A DNA stretch of 64,000 bases, from positions 125,596,132 to 125,660,131 of the forward strand of contig CM035171.1 of assembly GCA_020205615.1 (NCBI GenBank). The letters run 5' to 3'. The DNA comes from Panax quinquefolius. Lineage: Eukaryota > Streptophyta > Magnoliopsida > Apiales > Araliaceae. This document shows positions 23,446 to 36,101 of this stretch, in pieces. A model generated the notes under the pieces. It had not been told where the DNA came from and did not search any database. It saw nothing but the letters and a program-made list of their open reading frames with translations. Numbering within the stretch: the stretch's first letter is position 1; each line of letters opens with the position of its first letter. The translations under genes and the position numbers were made by a program.

Positions 23446-25926
23446 TGTGACGCCCCCAAAATTAGGTATACATCACCCATCTTGGGTCGCCACTTACATG
23501 GTACGTAATTTAAATACAACTTATTAACATAACTGCTGCGGTACAATACGACATAAATCGTGAGTTTAAATACAAATATCGCCTACTAGATATTATACAA
23601 ACTCAAAAAAAGTCCTCATTACAATTATTATCACACTATTTCATGTATTAAATGAGGACTACTAATGCTATCTTCAGACCATCACTGCTTCCCCGACTCG
23701 CCCCAGCCTATATTCTCATTTCCTCAAGAGAATAAAGTTGAAAGAAAAGGTGAGCTCAACTAGCCCAAGAAGAAATATTACGACTAAGATAATGCGTAAT
23801 AAATTATCAATAGTCTTCAACAATGTTAAACCGATAAAATACAATGTACAACCAGCTTTAATCAGCAGCTTAATAAGAAATCCATTAAAAGAGTCAAGTA
23901 GAAAATAAAGTCTACTATCTTTTAGGTTTTAAAAGGTTTTTCATCATCAATATAGCCGAGACTCACTTTTAATAAATATTCCACATCATCGAATCACCCC
24001 GCACTACGGCCAAGGATATTATTTTTAAGATCACCACCACAATTATTCACGCACTACGGGCCAAGAATATTTGGTATTCATTAATGGTCATGATCATGCC
24101 AACAATCGCCCATCAATGCACTACTACCATCGAGGATTTTTATCACATCATTTGTAACATTACTGGGCCATGATTACAACCAATAGTCTCTCGTCATAAT
24201 CATACCAAGTCCATCTATGCACTATGTGCCACGTATTTGACTTTCAACATAATATAAACATGAGGATGATGACAATGATATAAGAATTCAATAAAACAAG
24301 TTCAAGAATGATTTTATCCAGAATTATTAACATCCAAATTATCAACACGACATCGCTTTTGTAGAGTAAAATTCAAGAATGATCAAGAATATTTCCATGA
24401 AAAGATATCGATGAAACGCAAATATCAAGGATATTCCACTAATTTCATGGAGTATAAGTCAAAGTTTTAACCAACCTGGGTATAATAAAGAATGGAATAA
24501 CAAAAGAAATCACCACGCATGCGATAGATCGCACAGCATGTGTTATTCCAATGTAATAATAAATAATCTTAACCAGTCCGTGTGAAACGCATGCATGTGA
24601 TGTTCCAATGTAATAATAAAGAATGGAACCAGTCCCCAGAAAAACACATGCATGTGATGTTCCAATGTAATAATAATAAAGATGGAACTGTGTCCTGTAA
24701 AACACACGCATGTGATGTTCAACAAAAAAACACATGCATGTAATGTTCAACATAATAATAATAATAAAGACGAACCAGTCCTGGTAAAACACATGCATGT
24801 GATGTTCCAATGTAATAATAAAAGAATGTCACCAAGATAGGTAAATCACAGACACAAAGTTATTCCAACAGTAATAATAAGCAATGGAATAACAATGCTT
24901 TCTTCATTAATAAGAAAGAATAACACCCTTACATTTGGTAGAGATTGAATATCGCAAAGATAAGAAGTAAGAATAAAATACTCTTCTTCTATTTTTCTCT
25001 TATTCTCTCTATACTTTCTCTCTATAGCTCAATGAATTCGTGAAAATAATGAAGCCCTCAGCCTCTATTTATAGAAGATTTATAGCTTAAAGCACCGCCG
25101 TGAAAAGGCAAGTGGCTTTCGACGATTAATGATGTGAAAAGAAAAGTGGTTCGACGCTCAGAATGTGAAACGCACAAGTGGTTCGACGCTCAGAATGTGA
25201 AACGACAAGTTGGTTCAAGTCTCAGAATGTGAAACGACAAGTGGTTTAAAGACGTCTATCGTAAAGGTAATTACTATTAACGAAGGTAAATACTATCGAC
25301 GAAGGTAAATATTATTCACAAGGGTAATTACTATCGATTTAAGGTAATTACTATCGATTTAAGGTAAATACTATTCACAAGGGTAATTACTATCGACGAA
25401 GGTAATTACTTTATCGACGAAGGTAAATACTATCGATTTAAGAGACTTTAGATGATTACATACGAGCCCCCATAAAATAATCAAACTTACCACAAATCAT
25501 TTTTTTTCATCAACACATATTTAATCTTTCAACAATTATTAATCATTTATAACTTGTCGCCTCAATTATCGATTTAATACTATAACATATTATATGTGAT
25601 GATAATCGTGACAATAAATGAATCAATAATATAAGAGATATGATGCAACAATTATCAGAGTAATAATCGAAAGCATACCGATAAAGTTGACTTTCGTCAG
25701 AAGATCAATAATCAATACCGCAGCGCTACTACGCAACTAACGCCAGACATTAAAAACTTTTACCACCGTAGTTCAACAGCTTTTAATCAGAATACCTCCG
25801 CCGTTATTTTTATAAAATATTTTTGTCGCTTTTTCAATCCGATAATAATTTCGCACATGGGGTCCACCAATGATCGTTTATCGTATTTAATATTCCCTAA
25901 CAAAAAAAATATTCCCACCAAACTAA
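23446..25926 (-). repeat. Reverse LTR R2 (subtype B), truncated
   Basis: It begins on the plus strand with TGTGACGCCCCCAAAATT, the complement of the LTR 3' end. It carries the palindromic array at 24540-24830 and the U3 arrays at 25110-25440. It stops at AACTAA, about 170 bp short of the LTR 5' end, where the next LTR starts. It is either solo or a remnant of another reverse element. Confidence 0.8.
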
Positions 25927-28627
25927 CAAAATTAGGTATATACATCACCCATCTGGGTCGGTATACATCACCCATCTGGGTCGCCACTTACATGGTAATG
26001 TAATTTAAATACAACTTTACATAACATAAATGTGCTGGTATAATACGATATAAACCGTGAGTTTAAATACAAATATCGCCTACTAGATATTATACAAACT
26101 CAAAAAAAAGTCCTCATTATAATTATTATCACACTATTTCACGTATAGTGAGGACTACTAATGCTATCTTCGTGACCATCACTGCTTTCCGACTCGTCCC
26201 AAATTTATATTCTCATTTCCTCAAGAGAAAAAAGAAAGAAAGGGTGAGCTCAACTAGCCCAAGAAGAAATATTACGACTAAGATAATGCGTAATAAATTA
26301 TCAATAGTCTTCAACAATGTTAAACCGATAAAATACAATAATATACAACCAACCTTTAATCGCAATGAATAAGCAATCCATTAAAAGAGTCAAGTAGAAA
26401 ATAAAGTCTACTATCTTTTAGGTTTTAAAAGGTTTTTCATCATCGTTATAGCCGAGACTCACTTTTAATAAATATTCCACATCATCGAATCACCCCCGCA
26501 CTACGGCCAAGGATATTCTTTAAGATCAACGCACCACAATTATTCACGCACTCACACGCCAAGAATATTTGTGTATTCATTAATGGTCATGATCATGCCA
26601 ACAATCGCCCACCAATGCACTACTACCATCGAGGATTTTTATCACATCATTTGTAACATTACTGGCCATGATTACAATCAATAGTCTCTCGTCATAATCA
26701 TACCAAGTCCATCTATGCACTATGTGCCATGTATGACTTTCAACAAATAATATAAACACGAGGATGATGACAATGATATAAGAATTCAATAAAACAAGTT
26801 CAAGAATTATTTTATCCAGAATTATTAACGCCCAAATTATCAACACGACATCGCTTTTGTAGAGTAAAATTCAAGAATGATCAAGAATATTTCCATGAAA
26901 AGATATCGATGAAACGCAAATATCAAGGATATTCCACTAATTTCATGGAGTATAAGTCAAAGTTTTAACCAACCGGGTATAATAAAGAATGGAATAACAA
27001 AAGAAATCACCATGCATGCGATAGAGATCGCATGCAAAAGTTATTCCAATGTAATAATAAATAATCGGAACCAGTCCGCCAAAAACGCATGCATGTGATG
27101 TTCCAAATGTAATAATAAAGAATGGAACCAGTCCCCGTGAAAACACATGCATGTGATGTTCCAATGTAATAATAATAAAGATTGGAACCAGTCCTGTAAA
27201 ACACATGCATGTGATGTTCCAATGTAATAATAATAAAGATTTTAACCAGTCCTGTAAAAACACATGCATGTGATGTTCCAATGTAATAATAATAAAGATT
27301 TTAACCAGTCCTGTAAAAAACACATGCATGTGATGTTCCAAATGTAATAATAGAAGAATGTCACCAAGTATATAGGTAAACCACAGATGATACAAAAGTT
27401 ATTCCAATGTAATAATAAGCAATGGAATAACAATGCAGCTTTTCTTCATGAATAAGAAAGAATAACACCCCTTACATTTGGTAGAGATTGAATATCGCAA
27501 AGAAGCAGTAAGAATAAAATACTCTTCTTCTTTCTCTTATTCTCTCTATACTTTTCTCTCTATAGCTTGAATGAATTCGTGAAAAATAATGAAGCCTCAG
27601 CCTCTATTTATAGAAGATTTCTAGCTTAAGACCGCCGTGTGAAAAGGCAAGGGCTCGACGACTAATGATGTGAAAAGAAAAGTGGTTCGACGCTCAGAAT
27701 GTGAAACGACAAGTGGTTCGACATCAGAATGTGAAACGACAAGTGGTTCATCAGAATGTGAATTACTATTAAGGTTCGACGTCTAACGTAAAGGTAATTA
27801 CTATTAACGTAAGGTAAATACTATCGATTTAAGGTAAATACTATTCGACAAAGGTAATTACTATCGACAAGGTAATTACTATTCACAAAGGTAATTACTT
27901 ATCGACAAAGGTAATTACTATCGATTTAAGGTAAATACTATTCGACAAGGTAATTACTATCGACGTAAGGTAATTACTATCGACGAAGGTAAATACTATC
28001 GATTTAAGAGACTCTTAGATGATGACATATGAGCCCCCATAAAATAATCAAACTTACCACAAATCATTTTTTTTTCATCAACACATATTTAATCTTTCAA
28101 CAATTATTAATCATTTATAACTTGTCGCCTCAATTATTGATTTAATACTATAACATATTATATGTATGATACGCGTGACAATAATTGAATCAATAATATA
28201 AGAGATATGATGCAAAGAATTATCAGAAGTAATAATCGAGCATACCGAAGTTGACTTTCACGTAAAGATCAATAATCAATACCGTGCTACTACGCAACCA
28301 CGCCAGACATCGCATTTTTTACCACCGGTAGTTCAACAGCTTTTAATCAGAATACCTCCGCCGTTATTTTTATAAAATATTTTGTCGCTTTTTCAATCCG
28401 ACAATAATTCGCTGTGGGGTCCACCAATGATTGAGTCATTGTATTTAATATTCCCTAACAAAAAAAGAATATTCCCCACAAAACTAATATTTTATAACAA
28501 CTTGCATACTTTGCAAAATTTATAAATATTACCCACAACTATAACATTATATCAAATTTATTCCATAATATTCAAAAATAATATTTATAGAAAAATTCAT
28601 CTTTATTTATAAAAAGTGGGTCTTACA
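25927..28627 (-). repeat. 3' LTR of element D (subtype B)
   Basis: It carries a small duplication at its outer end (ATACATCACCCATCTGGG occurs twice, 25939-25979). The 61-bp array is at 27040-27350, the 30-bp array at 27660-27755 and the 20-bp array at 27785-28010. The plus-strand end GTCTTACA is followed by the polypurine tract complement. Confidence 0.83.
27785..28010 (-). repeat. 20-bp U3 array in the 3' LTR of element D
   Basis: About eleven units around AAGGTAATTACTATCGAC (plus strand) have starts at 27791, 27811, 27831 and 27851. In LTR sense the array lies upstream of the TATA box (complement near 27605). Equivalent arrays are at 25260-25440 and 35280-35480. Confidence 0.9.
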
Positions 28628-29000
28628 ACCTCCCCTTCTTATGAAATTTCCTCTCAAAATTAGGGTACGACTGGTATGTCAAGAGGTAAGGATACCTTGA
28701 TTTCATTTCAGATTCTAACTCCCAAGTCATTTCTCAACATCGTGGTTCCTCCACAAAACTTCGATTTTGAGGTATAACTCGAGCGTAGAATATGTTCCTT
28801 CTTATCCAAAATTTGAACAGAACCTCTTCATACGCCAAATCTTCCGCTATTTCGTCCCTGGCTCTAACTCAATAATATGGTTCGGTCTTTCATTTATTTA
28901 CGTAATATAGATATGTGAAAAACGTTATGAACATTTAGACATATATTCAAGCAGAAAGTTTAGTCTATATAGCCACGCTCCTACCGATCGAGGATTAAAA
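28628..29000 (-). pseudogene. PPT, chromodomain and integrase end of element D
   Basis: The complement of AAGAAGGGGAGG adjoins the LTR at 28628-28640. The minus strand then reads the chromodomain tail and the integrase C-terminus. It is nearly colinear with 12916-13300. Confidence 0.7.
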
Positions 29001-29925
29001 TGGACCGATGAATCGAGGATTAAGTTTTTCTCTCTTTCCAAATCTTGTAACTCCTTTCCATGGAGCAACTCTTAACAACACACGATCTCCTATATCGAAT
29101 TCCACGCCCTTTCACGAAGATCAAGATAACTTTTGTCGATTTTGTGAGGTTTTTATACGCATTTGATCGTTTCAATCTTTTTCCGTAGTCATACGCATCA
29201 ACTCCCGGCCCCAACAACGTTGTTTCACCCACCTCATCCCAAAGATAATCGAGAACGACACTTTCTTCCATACAACGCTCGAATGGAGCCATGCCAATAC
29301 TTGCTTGATAATCGCTGTTATAGGAAAACTCCACCAATGGTAAGAACTTGTCCCAACTCCCTGAAATCAAGGACACAGTAGTCTTAATAGATCTTCAAGA
29401 GTTTGAATAGTCCTCTCCGATCGTCCGTCGTCGTCTCGAGGATGATATGCCGAAGCTAAATCGTAAGTCTGCGCTCATAGCTTTTTGCAAACTAACCCAA
29501 AATCGAAGTGAATCTTGGTCTCGATCGTAAACTATGGATACCTAAGATACCATGCGCCTTACAATCTCGCTTATGTACATACGAGCAAGACGCTCAAGTG
29601 TATAAGTTTCTCAGATTTCCAGAAGAAATGAGCAGATTTGGTCAATCTATCAACAATGACCCAAATCGCATCAACGCCGAGAAACCTTAGAAGACCCCAG
29701 AATCTAAATCCATGGTAATGTGCTCCCACTTCCATTTCGAATTTCAAGTGGTTGCAATGGACCTTTTGGTACTTGATGCTCCGCTTAACTCGCTGACAGT
29801 TGTAGACACCTCGAGATAAACAAACGCTATCTCTCTCTTCATATTGCTTCCACCAAAATGTACGATTTAATATCACGATACATTTTGGTACTCCTGTGAT
29901 GGATTGCAAATGGTGTGTCAGGCGC
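29001..29925 (-). pseudogene. Integrase of element D
   Basis: The minus strand shows DAIWVIVDRLTKSAHF near 29640, SGSWDKFLPLVEFSYN and SIGMAPFERC at 29280-29350, and a SYKIWKERKT end. These are the catalytic-core and C-terminal motifs of chromovirus integrase. Only one copy of the region duplicated in element A is present here. Confidence 0.8.
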
Positions 29926-30229
29926 CCATCATGATATTATACTTTAAATCGTGGTCGTTAGAACACAAAGTCCGGAGTCGACTCAAGTATTCCTTCTTCA
30001 TCGATTCTTGCTTCCTAAGATAGCACCTTCTTGCACTTTTTCCTCATACGATCATCACCTGTGTCAGAAGCTCGAGCAATTTTTAACTTTATCGATTAAA
30101 GTTCTGGTTCTACTCAGATACTCGCTTATCATCACACGCGTCCCTCGAGTCTTTAACTCTATCTCCATCCTTTGCAAGTCACACAAATGGGGCCTTCATA
30201 CGACAATATCGCACTCAGATTTGCATATG

Positions 30230-30560
30230 ATTTTCTACTCAACGCGCCACCTACCACGCTCGCTTTTCCGTGATGGTATCGATGGTACGATCATAATCTT
30301 TCAACAGCTTCAAGCCAACGCCGTTGTCGCATGTCGAGTTCCTTTTGAGTGAAGAAATATTTGAGGCTTTTTACGATCCCAGAAGATCTCCACTTTCTCC
30401 CCATACAAGTAATGCCTCCAAATTTTAAGCAAGAAGATAACAAACCGCTAACTCTAGATCACGAGTAGGATAATTCCTCTCATATTCTTTCGAGTTGTCG
30501 CGAGGCATAAAGCTATAACTTTTCCATGTTGCATAAGAACACATCCCAACCCTTTGCTCA
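30230..30560 (-). pseudogene. RNase H domain of element D
   Basis: The minus strand carries degenerate forms of the ASRQLKEYERNYP and TDHKSLKYF blocks in the order expected between RT and integrase, with several frame changes. Confidence 0.65.
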
Positions 30561-30789
30561 AGCATCATCAGAGATGACAAATCCTCCGAGCCGATGGTAT
30601 TCACGTAACAAAATAAATAAGTCTCTCTCGAAGTTCTTGAAAACTCTTCTCACATTCTTCGCTTCCAACCGAACTTTCAGATCTTCCGAGTCACCGAAAT
30701 ATCGGAGTAGCGATTCGAGAAAATCCTTCCATTTAATCTCCGATAATAACCAAATTTAAACCGAGAAAGCTACGATTTTTGGCCATCGA

Positions 30790-31700
30790 TTTAGGTTGTT
30801 CCTACTTTCAATAGCTTCAATCTTTCATTGGTCAACAGATATTCCACGACTTGATACCACGCGCCCAAGGAATGCTACTTCTTCAAGCCGTAACTCACAT
30901 TTCTTCAACTCGCATAAAGCTTATATTCAATTAAGCTTTTGGAGTGTCACTTCAAGTGTTGCTTTCATGATCTTCACGCTTTTTGAATAAATAAGGATGT
31001 CATCAATAAAGACGCACCACAAAGTGATCTAAATATTCCTCGAATACTTGGCTCATCATATCCATGAAGGCGTTAGAGCATTAGTCAATCCAAAGGACAT
31101 GACTAGAATTCATAATGCCCGCATCGAAGTTTCGGAAGCCGCCTTTTGAATGTCACGGTTCTAATCTTCAATTGGTGATATCCTAACTAAGATCAATCTT
31201 TGAAAAGAATTTTGCTCCTTGCAATCGGGTCAAACAGTCATCAATACGCGGGCAATGGATACCTATTTTTGATGGTGACATGATTCAACTCCCCGATAAT
31301 CAATACAAAGTCGCGATACTCCCATCTTTCTTCTTCTTTAATGTAACAGAGCACCCCAAGGAGAAGTACTAGACTTAATAAAGCCAATGTCTAACAATTC
31401 CTCGCATTGGGTCTTTAACTCCTCAAGTTCAATAGAGCTATTCGACATGGGCTTTGGAAATAGGTTTTGTACCGTTCAAGGTCGATACAAAATTCAATTT
31501 CACGCCCGGGGTAGGCCAGAAGTTCTTCTGGGAATACGCCAGAAATTTATTAACAATAGAAATATCGCTCAAAACCGATTTATTTTTGTTTAAATCATGA
31601 TATGAGCTAAGAAAGCTTCGACATCCGCTTTTCAATAAACTAATAGCTTTTATGGCTTCGAGATGACCGTGATTGATTTTAATGGTTTGGTCGCTTGAAT
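30790..31700 (-). pseudogene. RT and upstream linker of element D
   Basis: On the minus strand, LSDISIVNKFL and NGTKPISKAHVE at 31450-31600 form the linker. RT blocks [14 protein letters not shown], RIDD, FSKIDL and FGLTNA follow down to about 30800. The catalytic segment near 30990-31020 is out of frame. Confidence 0.75.
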
Positions 31701-31734
31701 TCAAGATAATAGGTTGATTAGAATATGAAAGCTA

Positions 31735-31830
31735 ACAACCTTATTTAAAACAATCAATTTTTTGTATGATAAGTAGTTAACCAATCAATCCTTGTAATCA
31801 CGCCAAATGCAAGTATTTTTAATGAAATAA
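31735..31830 (-). pseudogene. Protease end of element D
   Basis: The minus strand reads ILAFGVITRIDWLTTYH, a damaged copy of the FDVILGIDWLTTHH block seen at 2110 and 17560. Confidence 0.6.
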
Positions 31831-32089
31831 GATCGATGTGTAATGTGAGGGTACCGATTTGAACCAAACAAGACTTATAAACAAATGGATGTAATGAAGG
31901 TTTCTCCCAACTGAGTTTCCACAGATAAGTCAAAGTCTAATTTCTCCTGAGTCAAATTTAATCGATGAGCGCAAGTAGAGAAATAAAAGAATGGGTAGAA
32001 CCCAGATCAAATAAAGTATGATTTCATTAGAGTTTTATGAAGTTTTACCCGTGATGACCTCATTCGGATTCTCGCTTTGGGAGGTCACA

Positions 32090-33254
32090 ACAAACGCCTC
32101 CTCAGACTACCGGCTTTTGAATTTTCCGGGACGGCCTTTGGTGTCTCCATCCTAGTTGAATTTGTCTTCAGAAACGACAAAATCGAGCTAAGTTGACCTT
32201 CTCTTCCACAATTATAACACGCTTTTTGACGCATTTGACGCAGCTTTGATCGATGTGTCCTCTCCTCCGCATTTGAAGCATACGACAGTGGTCTTTTCCT
32301 TCCTTAACAACGGGTGCGGTGCCGACGCCTTTTCCATCATCATGAATCTCCGCTTTTGAAATGTCCATTCTTATTGTTTTGGCCCCGATTACCACCGGTG
32401 GTGGTTATATATCCGCCCGCTGATTCCTCCACGCTTGTTGTCACCGCTCACGACTACTCGCCGGTATTATAATTTTGCTTACCGCTTCTTTTAGTCAGGT
32501 TGACTCATTATCGCTGCTCCACTAATCGAGCCCTATTTACAACATCCAATACAAACACGCTTTACGAGAAATAAGATGTCGACGATTCCCGCTTCAAACC
32601 TCTTAAAACATTCGCGCCATTCTCTTCATTATCCACCAAGTGGGACGAAACCGTGATAACTCCGCAAATTTTGCCTCGTATCATGTATTACACTGGCCAT
32701 ATTGTTTTGTTCCAACTTGATAAACTCCACCTCCTTCATGTGGCTAATACTTTCGTGAAAGTATTTGTCGCTGAATGCCTCCCGAACTTCTCCCAAGATA
32801 TCTTCAAGACAAAGAAGTCGAGTACGCTTTTACCGATTCCCACCAAGAATCCGCCTCCGCCGCAACATAAAGGCAAGTAAGGGAACTTTTGCTTCTCTGA
32901 GCATCCCAAGACATCAAATATCTTGGTAATCTGCTTTTATCCATGCTTCCGCCGTAAGTGGTTTTGCTCTCCCTTAAACTCCCGGTGGTCCCAGCCTCCT
33001 TGAATTGTTTAGCGTGATCACCGAGAGTTTTCCGTGTTTCCACCCACGCTTTTGGACAGAGTCGCGCTCTCATTGTCAGATAAATCGCATAAAGCCTCCA
33101 ACATTCGATCATTCATCATTTGGTCAAGGTTGTTGTTTGCATGAGGATTGTCGCCTTTCCGATGCACATTATCCCCGATTATCGAGCATGTGGTGAATCA
33201 ACGATCGTCAAGGCCCATGCTATTCTCAACATTCTCGATGTCATTTTCAGACAT
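32090..33254 (-). pseudogene. gag of element D
   Basis: The minus-strand start at 33254 reads MSENDIENVENSMG, comparable to the gag start at 16121. The gag core is visible at 32800-33010 and a zinc-knuckle remnant (MRRRGHIDQSC) near 32225-32280. Frameshifts are numerous. Confidence 0.75.
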
Positions 33255-33428
33255 CGCCACAAAACAAAAGGTTAATCGACATGTAACAAATTATCCCTAT
33301 CTTCCACCAACCAATAAAAAAAGACATAAACTTAGTAGTCATACTAAATAAGGTATTCCCTGCCTCCCTCCTAGTACTATTCTCACATCTTAGCCTGTGG
33401 ATCATATCCCTAAGCTCGATATTAACCG

Positions 33429-36101
33429 TGACGCCCCAAAATTAGGTATACATCACCCATCTTGGGTCGCCACTTACATGGTATGTAATTTAAATACAAC
33501 TTATTAACATAACTGTCTGTGGTATAATAATACATAAATCGTGAGTTTAAATACAAATATATCGCCTACTAGATATTATACAAACTCAAAAAAAAGTCCT
33601 CATTATAATTATTATCACACTATTTCACGTAAAGTGAGGACTACTAATGCTATCTTCAGACCATCACTGCTTCCGACTCGTCCCCAATTTATATTCTCAT
33701 TTCAAGAGAATAAAAGGAAAGAAAGGGTGAGCTCAACTAGCCCAAGAAGAAATATTATGACTAAGATAATGCGTAATAAATTATCAATAGTCTTCAACAA
33801 TGTTAAACCGATAAAATACAATGATAAACCGCTTTAATCGCAATTAATAAGCAATCCATTAAAAGAGTCAAGTAGAAAATAAAGTCTACTATCTTTTAGG
33901 TTTTAAAAGGTTTTTCATCATCATTATAGCCGAGACTCACTTTTAATAAATATTCCACATCATCGAATCACCCCCGCACTACTACGGCCAAGGATATTCT
34001 TTTAAGATCACGCACCACAATTATTCACGCACTCACTGCCAAGAATATTTGTGTATTCATTAATGGTCATGATCATGCCAACAATCGCCCACCAATGCAC
34101 TACTACCATCGAGGATTTTTATCACATCATTTGTAATATTACTGGCCATGATTACAATCAATAGTCTCTCGGTCATAATCATACCAAGTCCATCTACGCA
34201 CTACAAAGCCATGTATGACTTTCAACATAATATAAAAACATGAGGATGATGATGACAATGATATAAGAATTCAATAAAACAAGTTCAAGAATTATTTTAT
34301 CCAGAATTATTAACGCCCAAATTATCAACACGACATCGCTTTAGTAGAGTAAAATTCAAGAATGATCGTAAGAATATTTCCATGAAAAGATATCGATGAA
34401 ACGCAAATATCAAGGATATTCCACTAATTTCATGGAGTATATAAGTCAAAGTTTTAACCAACCGGGTATAATAAAGAATGGAATAACAAAAGAAATCACC
34501 ATGCACGCGATAGATCAAGCATGCATGTGTTATTCCAATGTAATAATAAATAACGGAACCAGTCCCGTGAGAAACGCATGCATGTGATGTTCCAAATGTA
34601 ATAATAAAGAATGGAACCAGTGTCCATCCAGAAAAACACATGCATGTGATGTTCCAAATGTAATAATAATAAAGATTTTAACCAGTCCTGTGTAAAACAC
34701 ATGCATGTGATGTTCCAAATGTAATAATAATAAAGATTTTAACCAGTCCCGTAAAAAACACATGCATGTGATGTTCCAAAATGTAATAATAATAAAGATT
34801 TTAACCAGTCCTGTAAAAAACACATGCATGTGATGTTCCAATGTAATAATAGAAGAATGTCACCAAGTATAGGTAAAACACACGATACAAAAGTTATTCC
34901 AATGTAATAATAAGCAATGGAATAACAACAGCTTTCTTCATTAATAAGAAAGAATAACACCCCTTACATTTGGTAGAGATTGAATATCGCAAAGAAGCAG
35001 TAAGAATAAAATACTCTTCTTCTTTCTCTTATTCTCTATACTTTCTCTCTATAGCTTGAATGAATTCGTGAAAATAATGAAGCCCTCAGCCTCTATTTAT
35101 AGAAGATTTCTAGCTTAAGACCGCCGTGTGAAAAGGCAAGTGGCTCGACGACTAATGATGTGAAAAGAAAAGTGGTTCGACGCTCAGAATGTGAAACGAC
35201 AAGTGGTTCGACACTCAGAATGTGAAACGACAAGTGGTTCGACGCTCAGAATGTGAAACGACAAGTGGGTTCGACGTCCGTAAAGGTAATTACTATTAAC
35301 GAAGGTAAATACTATCGACGTAAGGTAAATACTATTCACAAGGGTAATTACTATCGACGGTAAGGGTAATTACTATCGACGAAGGTAATTACTATCGATT
35401 TAAGGTAAATACTATTCACAAGGTAATTACTACAAAGGATTAAGGTAATTACTATCGACGAAGGTAAATACTATCGATTTAAGAGACTCTTAGATGATTA
35501 CATACGAGCCCCCCATAAAATAATCAAACTTACCACAAATCATTTTTTTTTCATCAACACATATTTAATCTTTCAACAATTATTAATCATTTATAACTTG
35601 TCGCCTCAATTATTGATTTAATACTATAACATATTATATGTATGATATCGTGACAATAATGAATCAATAATATAAGAGATATGATGCAAAGAATTATCGA
35701 AAGTAATAATCGAGCATATGAAAGTGACTTCACGTAAAGATCAATAATCAATACCGTGCGCTACTACGCAACCACGCCAGACATCGCATTTTTTACCACC
35801 GGTAGTTCAACAGCTTTTAAATTCAGAATACCTCCCGCCGTTATTTTTATAAAATATTTTGTCGCTTTTCAATCCGATAATAATTTCGCTAGGGGTCCAC
35901 CAATGATTTGAGTCATTGCATTTAATATTCCCTAACAAAAAAAAGAATATTCCCCACCAAACTAATATTTTATAACAACTTGCATACTTTGCAAAATTTA
36001 TAAATATTACCCACAACTATAACATTATATCAAATTTATTCCATAATATTCAAAAATAATATTTATAGAAAAAATTCATCTTTATTTATAAAAGTCGGGT
36101 C
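33429..36101 (-). repeat. 5' LTR of element D (subtype B)
   Basis: It starts TGACGCCCCAAAATTAGG (plus strand). The 61-bp array is at 34530-34850, with CATGCATG centres at 34579, 34641, 34702, 34763 and 34825. The 30-bp array is at 35150-35280 and the 20-bp array at 35280-35480. The TATA complement is near 35095. It ends at GTCGGGTC, abutting another reverse LTR. Confidence 0.83.

Larger units (their letters stand above)
25927..36101 (-). mobile_element. Element D: reverse chromovirus with two subtype B LTRs
   Basis: The LTRs 25927-28627 and 33429-36101 share subtype B arrays and flank a full gag-PR-RT-RH-IN-chromodomain order on the minus strand. It is the most complete reverse copy in the window. 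Both outer ends are ragged: the outer 3' LTR end lacks TGTGACGCCCC, and the 5' LTR stops at GGGTC. All frames are broken. Confidence 0.8.

Noticed and set aside
24445..24810. Minus-strand open frames with repeated His/Cys/Met-rich peptides (also at 26943-27395, 34496-34841 and 37083-37433)
   Set aside because: They are translations of the 61-bp LTR array, shift frame between units and have no independent coding signal.
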